Source: Eptesicus fuscus (Eukaryota; Chordata; Mammalia; Chiroptera; Vespertilionidae). Taken from it: DNA of 64,000 nt. Both the position numbers and the translations under genes were made by a program. The stretch covers positions 28,323,501-28,387,500 of the forward strand of contig NC_072475.1 in assembly GCF_027574615.1 (NCBI RefSeq), in the 5' to 3' direction. Of the stretch, positions 45,436 to 55,354 are shown piece after piece (position 1 is the first letter of the stretch; each line of letters begins with the position of its first letter). Under the pieces are notes generated by a model. That model was not told where the DNA came from, did not search any database, and worked only from the letters and a program-made list of their open reading frames with translations.

Positions 45436-48005
45436 GCGGGCGGGGTTGCGCGCCTCTGGGCTCGGGTGTGGTCACACGCCTCTGGGTATAAGTGAGGCCT
45501 CACGTCCCTGGGTCTAGGTGAGGCCACATGCCCCTGGGTCCAGGTGAGGCCGGACTCCGGGTCCGGGTGAGGCCAAGTGCCCCTGGACCCAGATGACGCT
45601 GGATCCCGTGCCCGGGCGAGGCCAAGCGCCCCTGGGTCTGGGAGAGCCCACACACCCCTGGGTCCAGGCGAGACCATGTGTCCCTGGATCCGGGTGAGGC
45701 CGCGTGCACCTAGGCCCGGGTGAGCCCAAGTGGCCCTGGGTCTGGGAGAGGCTAAGCGTCCCTGGGTCCGGATGAGACCATGTGTCCCTGGATCTGGGTG
45801 AGGCCTCGTGCACCTAGGCCCGGGTGAGCCCAAGTGGCCCTGGGTCTGGGGGAGGCCAAGCGCCCCTGGGTCCGGGTGAGACCATGTGTCCCTGGATCTG
45901 GGTGAGGCCTCGTGCACCTAGGCCCGGGTGAGCCCAAGTGGCCCTGGGTCTGGGAGAGGCCACGCGTCCCTGGGTCCGGGTGAGACCATGTGTCCCTGGA
46001 TCCGGATGAGGCCTCATGCACCTAGGCCCGGGTGAGCCCAAGTGGCCCTGGGTCTGGGAGTGGCCAAACGTTCCTGGGTCTGGGTGAGACCGTGTGTCCC
46101 TGGATCCGGGTGAGGCCTCGTGCACCTAGGCCCGGGTGAGCCCAAGTGGCCCTGGGTCAGGGAGAGGCCAAGCATCCCTGGGTCCGGGTGAGACCATGCG
46201 TCCCTGGATCCGGGTGAGGCCTCGTGCACCTAGGCCCGGGTGAGCCCAAGTGGCCCTGGGTCTGGGAGAGGCCAAGCATCCCTGGGTCCGGGTGAGACCA
46301 TGCGTCCCTGGATCCGGGTGAGGCCTCGTGCACCTAGGCCCGGGTGAGCCCAAGTGGCCCTGGGTCTGGGAGAGGCCAAGCGTCCCTGGGTCCGGGTGAG
46401 ACCATGCGTCCCTGGATCCGGATGAGGCCTCGTGCACCTAGGCCCGGGTGAGCCCAAGTGGCCCTGGGTCTGGGAGAGGCCAAGCGTCCCTGGGTCCGGG
46501 TGAGACCATGTGTCCCTGGATCCGGATGAGGCCTCGTGCACCTAGGCCCGGGTGAGGCCACGTGCCCCTGGGTCTGGGAGAGGCTAAGCGTCCCTGGGTC
46601 CGGGTGAGACCATGTGTCCCTGGATCTGGGTGAGGCCTCATGCACCTAGGCCCGGGTGAGCCCAAGTGGCCCTGGGTCTGGGAGAGGCCAAGCGTCCCTG
46701 GGTCCGGGTGAGACCATGTGTCCCTGGATCCGGATGAGGCCTCGTGCACCTAAGCCCGGGTGAGGCCACGTGCCCCTGGGTTTGGGAGAGGCTAAGCGTC
46801 CCTGGGTCCGGGTGAGACCATGTGTCCCTGGATCTGGGTGAGGCCTCGTGCACCTAGGCCCGGGTGAGCCCAAGTGGCCCTGGGTCTGGGAGTGGCCAAA
46901 CGTTCCTGGGTCTGGGTGAGACCGTGTGTCCCTGGATCCGGGTGAGGCCTCATGCACCTAGGCCCGGGTGAGCCCAAGTGGCCCTGGGTCGGGGAGAGGC
47001 CAAGTGTCCCTGGGTCCGGGTGAGACCATGCGTCCCTGGATCCGGGTGAGGCCTCGTGCACCTAGGCCCGGGTGAGCCAAGTGGCCCTGGGTCTGGGAGA
47101 GGCCAAGCATCCCTGGGTCCGGGTGAGACCAGGTGTCCCAGGATCCGGGTGAGGCCTCGTGCACCTAGGCCCGGGTGAGCCCAAGTGGCCCTGGGTCTGG
47201 GAGAGGCCAAGCGTCCCTGGGTCCGGGTGAGACCATGCGTCCCTGGATCTGGATGAGGCCTCGTGCACCTAGGCTTGGGTGAGCCCAAGTGTCCCTGGGT
47301 CTGGGAGAGGCCAAGCGTCCCTGGGTCCGGGTGAGACCATGTGTCCCTGGATCCGGATGAGGCCTCGTGCACCTAGGCCCGGGTGAGGCCACGTGCCCCT
47401 GGGTCTGGGAGAGGCTAATCGTCCCTGGGTCCGGGTGAGACCATGTGTCCCTGGATCTGGGTGAGGCCTCGTGCACCTAGGCCCGGGTGAGCCCAAGTGG
47501 CCCTGGGTCTGGGAGAGGCCAAACGTTCCTGGGTCTGGGTGAGACCATGTGTCCCTGGATCCGGGTGAGGCCTCGTGAACTTAGGCCCGGGTGAGGCCAC
47601 GTGCCCCTGGGTCTGGGAGAGGCCAAGCGTCCCTGGGTCCGGGTGAGACCATGCGTCCCTGGATCCGGATGAGGCCTCATGCACCTAGGCCCGGATGAGC
47701 CCAAGTGGCCCTGGGTCTGGGAGAGGCCAAGCGTCCCTGGGTCTGGGAGAGACCATGTGTCCCTGGATCCAGGTGAGGCCTTGTGCAACTAAGCCCGGGT
47801 GAGGCCACGTGCCCCTGGGTCTGGGAGAGGCCAAGCGTCCCTGGGTACGGGTGAAGCCAGATCCTGGGTCCGGGTGAGGCCGTGCGCCCCTGGATCCATC
47901 CGGGTGAGGCTGGGTCCCAGGCCCGGGTGAGAACACACGCCCCTTGGGTATGGGTGAGGCCACGTGCCCCTTAGTCCGGGTGACGCCGTGCCCCTGGGTT
48001 CGGCC
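45436..48005 (+). repeat. VNTR minisatellite: 26 bp subunits in a 104 bp higher-order unit
   Basis: Nearly 100 subunits of 26 bp, mostly starting GTGAG and ending in CTGGGTCCGG or a variant. From about 45690 to 47800 they are organised as a four-part unit of 104 bp, repeated about 20 times. The subunits start, in order, GTGAGGCCTCGTGCACCTAG, GTGAGCCCAAGTGGCCCTGG, GAGAGGCCAAGCGTCCCTGG and GTGAGACCATGTGTCCCTGG. Units differ at a few sites; one (about 47077) has lost a base and some have swapped subunits (for example GTGAGGCCACGTGCCCCTGG). The edges are less ordered and more diverged. Each unit usually contains GGATCC, CCTAGG and CCCGGG once. Frames open on the minus strand repeat every 312 bases because 104 is not a multiple of three; they are not genes. 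Confidence 0.95.
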
Positions 48006-48230
48006 GAGACCAAACCAGAGGGAGTCGGACCTCCGTTACCACCATTTGTCCACCATCCAGAGCTGAGGGGTCAGTGCTGACATGTACACATAAGGAACTA
48101 CTGGACATCGAAATTGGGTCTCAAAAGAACTGTTGGTCCAGGGGGAAGCTCGCTACAGATTGATTCATTTGCCTGTCAGCATAAATATTATTGCTCGTCT
48201 CACATTCGGTTCTTATTAGTATATATCTAG
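48006..48230 (+). other. Unique linker of the composite element
   Basis: Non-repetitive sequence (AGAGGGAGTCGGACCTCCGT to TTCTTATTAGTATATATC) between VNTR and L1 3' UTR. It may be residual 5' UTR of the L1 that donated head C. No coding capacity. Confidence 0.45.
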
Positions 48231-48535
48231 TGACATATGATCTCGTTCATCTAGAGGAAATGATGAACAACATAGACTGAGGAACAAGAACAGAACCAGA
48301 AGCAAGAAGGCATCGATCGGACTATCGGGCCTCAGAGGGAGGATAGAAGAGGGTAGGGGGAGGGTGGGGGAGGGGGAGAGTTCAACCAAAGGACCTGTAT
48401 GCATGCATATAAGCCTATCCAACGGTTAAGTTCAACAGGGGATTGGGGCATGCGTGGGGAGAGGGGTGGGATGGGAAGGGGGGGATGAGGACAAATATGT
48501 GACACCTTAATCAATAAAGAAATTAAAAAAAATAA
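48231..48535 (+). repeat. Bat L1 3' UTR forming the element's 3' end
   Basis: CATATGATCTCGTTCATCTA, then GATGAACAACATAGACTGAG match the L1 3' UTR copy at 7740-7790 in the same order, and the end (ATATGTGACACCTTAATCAA, then TAAAGAAATT and poly(A)) is the complement of the L1 tail at 18600-18650. The purine-rich GGGGGAGGGTGGGGGAGGGG tract is typical of L1 3' UTRs. Confidence 0.85.
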
Positions 48536-48544
48536 ATAAATAAA

Positions 48545-48631
48545 GTTAGGGTTCATGAAAACAAAAACAAAAAAAAAAAGAAAATAAACAGGGAAATTAT
48601 GCAAATAAAACAGTTCTGCATTATGAAGCAG
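48545..48631 (+). other. Probable 3' transduction with AATAAA
   Basis: After the first poly(A) (about 48526-48544) comes GTTAGGGTTCATGAAAAC, a second A-run (48569-48579), then non-L1 sequence GGGAAATTATGCAAATAAAA up to 48631 and a third poly(A) (48632-48649). The AATAAA at 48604-48609 lies 22 bases before that poly(A), the normal distance. So the source transcript read past the L1 signal into flanking DNA. Two successive events are possible. Confidence 0.75.
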
Positions 48632-48646
48632 AAAAAAAAAAAAAAA

Positions 48647-48661
48647 AAAGAATGAAGTACA
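48647..48661 (+). repeat. Right target-site duplication of composite element
   Basis: AAAGAATGAAGTACA, identical to 42890-42904; its leading As overlap the poly(A) tail. Confidence 0.95.
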
Positions 48662-49245
48662 AACTCATAGAATGGTACAAGTAGCAATTTTGTAATTTTG
48701 TTCTGACTTACCAAAGCAGAGTTACTCTTCATCTGCATGATCACAATCACAAAGTCTTTCCTCAAACCTCTACTTTAGCACTTAATACTTTGAATGGGTT
48801 CTTATTTATATCTGTCTCTCGTCTACATGGTAAACCGCTTATGGGCAGAGCCCCTAACTTGTTCTTTATATTCCCAAGGCAATCTACGTGATAAATTTGA
48901 AACATACTTTTTATCTATTCAATACAATACAGGAAACACTACAGTTCAGATATTTTGCAAATTTCATGTCAAGTTTTAACAACAGCTATACTTTTTACTA
49001 AATTTAAAAATAACAACACAGATTGGTAGGTCAGTTCATGTATAAAATAATAGCTTGTTGAAAAACTAAACTTGAACCACCTGTTCTAAAGTAATTTGGT
49101 GGAGTATCTGGTATTGTGCCTGCCCAGAATTATCCAAGATGTGAATCTTTATGCCCTATTTTTTCCCATGAAACCTTAACCTAAGCAAATCCTGTAAAAG
49201 GAGAAATAGTTCCTAGATTTTCTTCTAAGTCTTATTTTAGCTTAT
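48662..49245. other. Non-coding stretch
   Basis: No gene or repeat recognised. Confidence 0.45.
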
Positions 49246-49249
49246 TTTC

Positions 49250-49460
49250 TTAATATGTTTTTGTTTATTTCAGAGAGAGGAAGAGAAAAGAACAGAGAGA
49301 TAGAAACATCATTGATGAGAGAGAAACATGGATCCACTGCCTCTTGCATGCCCCCTACCAGGGATCAAGCCTACCACCCAGGCATGTGACCTGACCAGGA
49401 ATCAAACTGTGATCTCCTGATTCATGGGTCAATGCTCAACCACTGAGTCACACCAGCCGG
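49250..49460 (-). mobile_element. VES-type SINE, minus strand
   Basis: GATAGAAACATCATTGATGA, CAGGGATCAAGCCTACCACC, GGCATGTGACCTGACCAGGA and CAACCACTGAGTCACACCAG are reversed SINE blocks. TTATTTTAGCTT before and TTTATTTAGCTT after may be the target duplication. Confidence 0.92.
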
Positions 49461-49464
49461 GTTT

Positions 49465-50365
49465 ATTTAGCTTCTTAATTCTCTAGTGCCAAATGCAACT
49501 CTAAAAGAGAATGTGATTTTAGTTCCCCAAATGGGCATCTTGTGAATTAGTGCTCTCAACCAAAGGGGCACAAAATAACTTTTAAAAAACATTTTTAAAG
49601 CTGTGGGTTTCTCTAGTAATTTACTTTTGAATACAAGTACTTCTCGATTGTAGCATGCACTATATTTAAACTCCATAAGCTTCTTCCTCCTTTCCTTATA
49701 ATTGTCTATACCTTTTCTAAATCCACAAATTGGAATGACAGAATAATATTGCCTAATATTCTTTATATAGTTTCAGACTTTTAAAACTGTGTATTATTCA
49801 GCTAGATTTATTTGCCCCCTACATCTTGCTTATAACACATAACATTTGAATTTAAACCTTATTTCTCACTAATGTCATCAGGTTGGAAGAGATCCTAAAC
49901 TGTCATATGTTTAAGATACATTAATATATAGAAAACTATTTCCAAGCCTAAGCAGGCGTTTTCACTCTCACATCCAGTTGTGGTCCTTCGAGAGTGCTAA
50001 ATGAGTGAAATTGACATTGAGTGGCCCTTGCCTCAGGTTATTATCCTCTCTCTCAGCCAATAGTAAAGGGCTTTGTAGGTCCAATCTGGTATGAATTTGA
50101 GCTTCAAGAATGGTGGATGGTCCCCAATTGACAGATAAGAATCTATTCTGCTCTTGAAACTTCCAGCCAAGGAGATTCCTTTGTGTCTTTCAATAACCTT
50201 TAAGGGAAAAAATGCATTCTTTACATAACTGACTAAAATTGAGGCCCATGATTCCCTTTTCAATAATTAGCAAAGATGCAATGCTACTAGTATACTCATT
50301 ATCCCTACATAACATTCTTTCATAAGTGTTGATATGAAAACATAATAATAAAAGCAACTAGCAAC
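49465..50365. other. Non-coding stretch
   Basis: No gene or assignable repeat. Confidence 0.45.
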
Positions 50366-50369
50366 ATTA

Positions 50370-50560
50370 GTGAATATTTAATGAGCGCCTATTATTTGCA
50401 GGTACCATGCAAACGATTTTACATGTATTATCTCATTTAATCTCTATAAAATAGTCTTAAATTAGAAAATGTTACCAGAGGAATCCAGACTGAGAGAAGT
50501 TAGTTAACTTGCCCAAAGTGAAAAGCAAAGCTTTTACGATTAAATCACTGGCTTTTTTAT
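50370..50560 (-). repeat. MIR-family fragment, minus strand
   Basis: AATGAGCGCCTATTATTTGC, TTTACATGTATTATCTCATT and TTAGTTAACTTGCCCAAAGT form the reversed MIR order. Confidence 0.65.
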
Positions 50561-50739
50561 TGCAAGTACTAAGTTGCTTTGCTATACCCCCTTTTGAATA
50601 AAATATACATTCAAATTTCATGACATATCTGAAAATATTAGAGCCAGATTAATTTTGTGCACTCAGAAGAGATCACATATTGGAAAGAGAGCACAGAGAT
50701 CCTTCTAATTGCTCTCCTCACGTTCTCCATTTCAAATCC

Positions 50740-51385
50740 AAATCCATTGTCAGCTCAAAAGCCAGAACAAATGATCTCTTCAAACATAAGTCTGATCGTG
50801 TAAATCCTCTGGCTTAAACACTCCCAATGTCTTCTTTTTCAGAATAAATGCCAAAATTCTGAAAATGTCTACTCAGTCTGTTCCCTGCCTTCTCCCTTTC
50901 CCTCTTATCTTTCTCTTCTGCCTCTTCCCTCCTTCACTCCATGGAGATCTAATGGCCTCTCTGCTGTCCTCTGAACACATTGCTCCCCCTCATAGCCTTC
51001 AAATGTGCTGCTCCCTCTGAACTGGAATGTCTTTACTCCATTGTATGCTCTTGCCTCCTTTGATGTTAACTTGTGAACATCTGGCTTGATCTTCTTGATC
51101 TTCCAACTGTGAGATTTTTGCTCAAATTTAACTTTCCCAATCAGACTTTCTCTTGACCTCCTTTTTAAAAACTACAGTCCTTCTCTGACTTTTCCTGCGA
51201 CTCACTACACCCCTTTCACAACACTTACAACACTGATTATCTCTCTATATATATATATATATAAACTAAGATCCGTGAAAGAAAGAATTATTATTTTTTG
51301 CTGTTTTATTTGATGGAATTCCTAGTGCCTGCAATGGTGCATGGCGCATACTGAGAGCTAAATAAATACTATTTGAATAAATAGA
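50740..51385 (+). repeat. L2-like LINE 3' region
   Basis: TCAAACATAAGTCTGATCGT, then CTCTGAACTGGAATGTCTTT, CAATCAGACTTTCTCTTGAC, CCTAGTGCCTGCAATGGTGC and the terminal TAAATAAATACTATTTGAAT lie in the order of an L2-like 3' end. A TA repeat (51246-51262) interrupts it. Dead copy. Confidence 0.65.
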
Positions 51386-51439
51386 AGACACCAAATGAGT
51401 GAATGATGTTCATAATGAGTCAGGTGGTTTTTCCTGAGC

Positions 51440-52025
51440 AGGATGCATGGGTGATTACTTTCCTGGGTTCTTGTCCAGATGGATTCAAAGAATGAAACCA
51501 TGGACAAAAGGTGGTAGATAAAAAAGGTGGAAATGTATTGGAAGCAAATACAGACTCCCACATAGCAAGGGGGTTCCAATGGGGTAACCCACTAAGCTCC
51601 TTTTTGCTAAGGTTTATAAAGACTGTAGTTCTTTGTCTCTTGATGCTCCCTTCTCATTGGTCACTCTTTTGCAGAATATCAGCTTCAACATCCAAACCCC
51701 AAGTGGTATCCCCCCCCCTTTTTTTCTCTCCCCCTTCAGTGGTAGAATTCTCTGTCTCCTGTGAAAATCTTGTTTCCTCTTTCTCCCATTTGTCGGCATT
51801 TCTCTATCCTCTGTGAAAGCTTGTTTCCTTCTTCTCCCCACACCCTGTGGCTTTTTCCTATCTACTGTGAATGGATGTCTTTCTCTCCCCTTATCCTGTG
51901 GCAGCTTTCTTTTTGCTTCTAGTGAATGTATGCCTTTTGGCAGCTCCAAGCCCTCACCTATGACTTCCTCCCCCATGGACCCTTTTTATTCCTAAAACTG
52001 CCTATTTTATCCCTAAAATTCCTTT
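51440..52025 (-). mobile_element. Probable endogenous retrovirus LTR, minus strand, with U3 tandem repeats
   Basis: On the minus strand it shows LTR order: a tandem array in the U3-like part (51740-51945 on the plus strand; about 54 bp units sharing CTGTGAAAG/ATTTCTC-type words), a CCAAT box (GACCAATGAGAAG, complement of 51653-51665), a TATA-like CTTTATAAACC (complement of 51610-51620), then an R/U5-like region. No retroviral internal genes adjoin. Boundaries and family are not determined. Confidence 0.55.
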
Positions 52026-52029
52026 CAAT

Positions 52030-53460
52030 AAGATCACAGTGCACAACATAATACCACTATTGACTACATTCTGGCAGCAAACTAAGAAGAATATGTATTT
52101 GAACTACAAAATGGAAATATGCCCCACAAACCTATGTATAAATGAATAAAGACTAATCTCAAGATAATTTTAAATTATAAAGGGCAGAAGGATCTCACAA
52201 AACCACATTTTTAATTATCAAATGGACAAATTGAGACTTTCGAGAAGACCAAAGATATAAGACGAACCACCCGGACACCTCCATTATGAAGAGCTGCAAA
52301 TAAAGCACCTAATAAAGTTACCAACACAAAATGTCATGTTCAGAAAAATCAAGATTACAGTGTCATGACTTCATTGTTCCTGTCAATTGAAAAGTGCAGG
52401 AAATGAAGTGAAATCTAACCAGTGACGCTAGTGAACAGAGTGACAAGAAGACAGGGGAATAATAGCCCCAGAGTAATGGCTCGTGCCCACTTTAATTTAT
52501 CCTTGCTCTTTACCAGTTTCCCATTAAAACCTGATAGCGAAAGATAAGAGTGAAATACAGCCACACACACACGACCTTTATGAGTTTTTAATATGAACAT
52601 CAGAGAGAGCAGGAGTCAGAAAGACGAGTGCTTCTTGAACAGTCATTAAGTCCCCACACAGCCAGAAATGGAAAAGAAGGCAAACGGAAAGTGTGGCATG
52701 GGGCTGGGAAACCTTTTTGAACCAGCACTGTATTCCCAAACATTCATTGACTTGCCTTTTAACTACCTGTCCTTGGCACCCAAACCAGCCAAAGCCTGTG
52801 AACCTCGACTCTCTCACCAGATGGAGTGTCCTCAAGTTCCTCTCTACTACTGTCTTCTCCAAGGATAGTTGAAAAGCGGGGGGGAAGAAAAACAAAGGGG
52901 GGAAAAAACTCAACAGAGGGATGCATTCTTTTTATTTTGGCAGTGATGTGTGTAGCCTTGGCAGGCAGCACTGTTAGTTAACGTTGTTAGCACTTTGGAA
53001 TTGTCTATGGCTTTTGTCATGTGTTTAAGCTGATTAGCCCCCTGGGTGACTTTGGCTTCCAAGGCAGCAATTCTTTTGACAGCTTGCTGAGGATACAGAT
53101 GTCTGGACAACAGATAAAGTTCTTAACCCTTATTTCTCATTTGGTGTCTGTTTCAGCTATTTTAATAGTGTTTATGAACTTACAAACAGAAGGCGATGGT
53201 TTATAATCTTTTAAGATGTTCAGTTCCAGGCTAACCGCTATTGGCTGTGGCAAATTTGCATCAGCCGATGCACAGAAAATTGTGACTCGTCCTTTAAACA
53301 CTCTAAGTCCTTTCACATGCTAAACTGTAGATTCTACCTCAGTGATCTCAAATTAGCTTCAGCCTGTTCATATCCATCGCTACCACCCATTCTTCAGCCT
53401 GCAAACAGAACTAGCCTTCCACCACATCCTTCACAATATGAGCTCATCCTAAGCTTTATA
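52030..53460. other. Non-coding stretch with one unexplained short frame
   Basis: No repeat family is recognised in most of this stretch. A 66-codon minus-strand frame (52910-53110) has a plausible composition and a short helical-looking segment (VKRIAALEAKVTQGANQL), but I cannot link it to a known protein. It could be a fragment of a processed pseudogene or chance. Confidence 0.35.
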
Positions 53461-53465
53461 CTCTA

Positions 53466-53766
53466 CTAGTAGCCCTGCACAGGAATCCGTGCATGAGTAG
53501 CTTGCTGCCGCTTGCCTCAGCTGGCCACCCGCCCACCACCACTGGTAGCTCTCTGCTGCTCATAGCTCGCTGCCCCGCCCTCCTGTAGCTCCCCCTGCCC
53601 TCTCCCTCATAGCATGCTTCCCTGCCACCACCTGTAGCTCTCTGCCCCCTGCTTGTAGCTCGCTGCCCCACCCTCCTGCTGATTCGTGATCCGGTCGTTA
53701 TGTGGTCAGTCATTACACCTCAGAGTGTAACGGATAATTAGCATATTCCTCTCTTATTATATAGGA
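53466..53766 (-). mobile_element. Helitron, 301 bp, AGCTACTGG subfamily, minus strand
   Basis: The reversed 3' end CTAGTAGCCCTGCACAGGAA follows host A, and the reversed 5' end TTAGCATATTCCTC, then TCTTATTATATAGGA precedes host T. The interior has repeated TAGCTCGCTGCCCCGCC words, the complement of those in 27289-27556. A CTGATTCGTGATCCGGTCG segment corresponds to the head of the plus-strand copy. Confidence 0.87.
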
Positions 53767-53769
53767 TTG

Positions 53770-54895
53770 TTTCCCTCTAAATGAGCAATGCTTCATCCAA
53801 GCTGTATTCCAGGTCCTGTGTTTTTGTTCATTATTAATCCACCTAATATATCTTTATATAATCTATTGCTCAAAATCAATCTTTTAGCCATAGCTGGCCA
53901 TTACAAAATGTCTGATATATCCTCATAATTTTTGTCAATTTTAATATATCAAGTCATAGTTCTGTTTTTTAATCACCCTAAATTATTTTCTACATATATT
54001 ATCAATCAAATTGCTAACAAAATTCGTCTTCCTGAAGAACAAATCTCAACAAACTATAAAATAAAATTCCAACCCACATTCATATAGGTTGTAATGAAGA
54101 CCCTATTTCCATAATGCTTGTGGTGGCTGTATTTTCTTACTGAACTATGACCAATACAATATTTAAAATTTTAAAGCACAGGTTCTTTGACCCACTTATT
54201 TCTCTTTTAAATATCTACTATAAAATATTCATTCAGGTACACAATGCTTCACTGTAATAGCAAAAATGAAAAAAAAAATGAAATATCTAACAACAACAAA
54301 GTAGTTAAATGTATTAGGAAACATTTTTATGGTATACTAGGCAGTAACTGAAAATATATCTAAATCTATCAACGGCAATCATCAATATAGAAATTCTGTC
54401 AGTACATACTGGAAGTAAAAAATAGCAAGTTGCAAAAAATATATATACCATTAAAAGCACTTATTAAAAAGAAATGCAGTGAAAAAAGTCTGAAATAATT
54501 TATCATAAATTGTTACTTCTTGAGAATTTATGTTTGAGCAATAAATTAGTTCACCTTCAGTTTACCTTTGTGTGGTTTGATTTATTTCAGAGAAAATCCA
54601 TTCAAGTGTTATGAACTTGTTTGAAACAACATATAGAATAACAAAAATCTAGTCTTACAGCAGATTGCATAATGAAGACTTGATGAATTATTGTTTATAT
54701 TTGTTTATTTTTTACTTCAAAACTATATTATATAGTAGCAAACAGCTTATTAGAGTTGGCTAGATTGATAATGTAATTTTATAGAGCACTAAAAAAAATC
54801 AAGCAGCACTGGATAAGTCCTAGGGTATATTCTTCAATGTTGGGTACCACATTTCATGATAGAAATTAATAATCAGTGTGACTCTGGAGTAGAAT
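53770..54895. other. Non-coding AT-rich stretch
   Basis: No gene or repeat recognised. Confidence 0.45.
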
Positions 54896-54904
54896 AATCA
54901 GAGT

Positions 54905-55350
54905 AATGGTTAATTTTTTGTGTCAATGTGACTGAGCTAAGGGATGCTCAGATAGATGGTAAAACATTATTTCTGGGTGTGTCTGTGAGGATGTCTCCAG
55001 AGAGTTTTAGCATTTGAATTGGTAGACTAAGAATAGATGATTTCCCTCCCCAATGTAGCTGGACCTCATCCAATCTGTTGAGGGTCCAAATAAAACAAAA
55101 AAGCAGAGGAAGGGCAAATTTGCTGTCTGCTTGAGTTAAGATATCCACCTTCTCCTGCCCAGGGAATTAGTACTCCTGGTCCTCAGGCCTTTGGACTTGG
55201 ACTGGGACTTATACAATTGTTTTCCTTGGTTCTCAGGCCTTCAGATGTGGACTAGAATTACAACTCCAGCTTTCCTAGACCTCTAGCTTGCAGCTGGCAG
55301 ATGATTAGATTTCTGGTCTGTGTCTCCAGAAAACCCTGACTAATACAATC
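54905..55350 (+). repeat. Ancient dispersed mammalian repeat (family not assigned)
   Basis: TAATTTTTTGTGTCAATGTG, CTGGGTGTGTCTGTGAGGAT, CCTCATCCAATCTGTTGAGG, TTCTCCTGCCCAGGGAATTA and CCAGAAAACCCTGACTAATA form a well-known order in old mammalian interspersed repeats. I cannot give a secure family name. Non-coding. Confidence 0.6.
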
Positions 55351-55354
55351 AGGA

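Larger units (their letters stand above)
42905..48646 (+). mobile_element. SVA-like composite retrotransposon with VNTR, 5.7 kb, no ORFs of its own
   Basis: The whole element is bounded by a perfect 15 bp target duplication and ends in poly(A), so it moved as one RNA by L1-type target-primed reverse transcription. Module order: L1-like head A (42905 to about 43290), CpG-rich monomers (about 43300-43965), GC-rich middle B (about 43966-44785), L1-like head C (about 44786-45435), VNTR (45436-48005), short unique segment (48006-48230), L1 3' UTR (48231-48535) with poly(A), and a 3' transduction (48545-48631) with its own poly(A). No L1 ORF1 or ORF2 sequence is seen; the long minus-strand frames are products of the tandem repeat. 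Primate SVA elements share the plan (GC-rich head, VNTR, retroelement 3' end, poly(A), L1 mobilisation), but the parts here are bat L1 pieces. The perfect duplications point to a recent insertion. Confidence 0.9.

Noticed and set aside
45126..47963. Many long minus-strand open frames rich in His, Pro, Gly and Arg (up to 263 codons)
   Set aside because: They fall in the 26/104 bp tandem repeat and recur with a 104 or 312 base step; three shifted copies of the same translation arise from a repeat length not divisible by three. No gene context.
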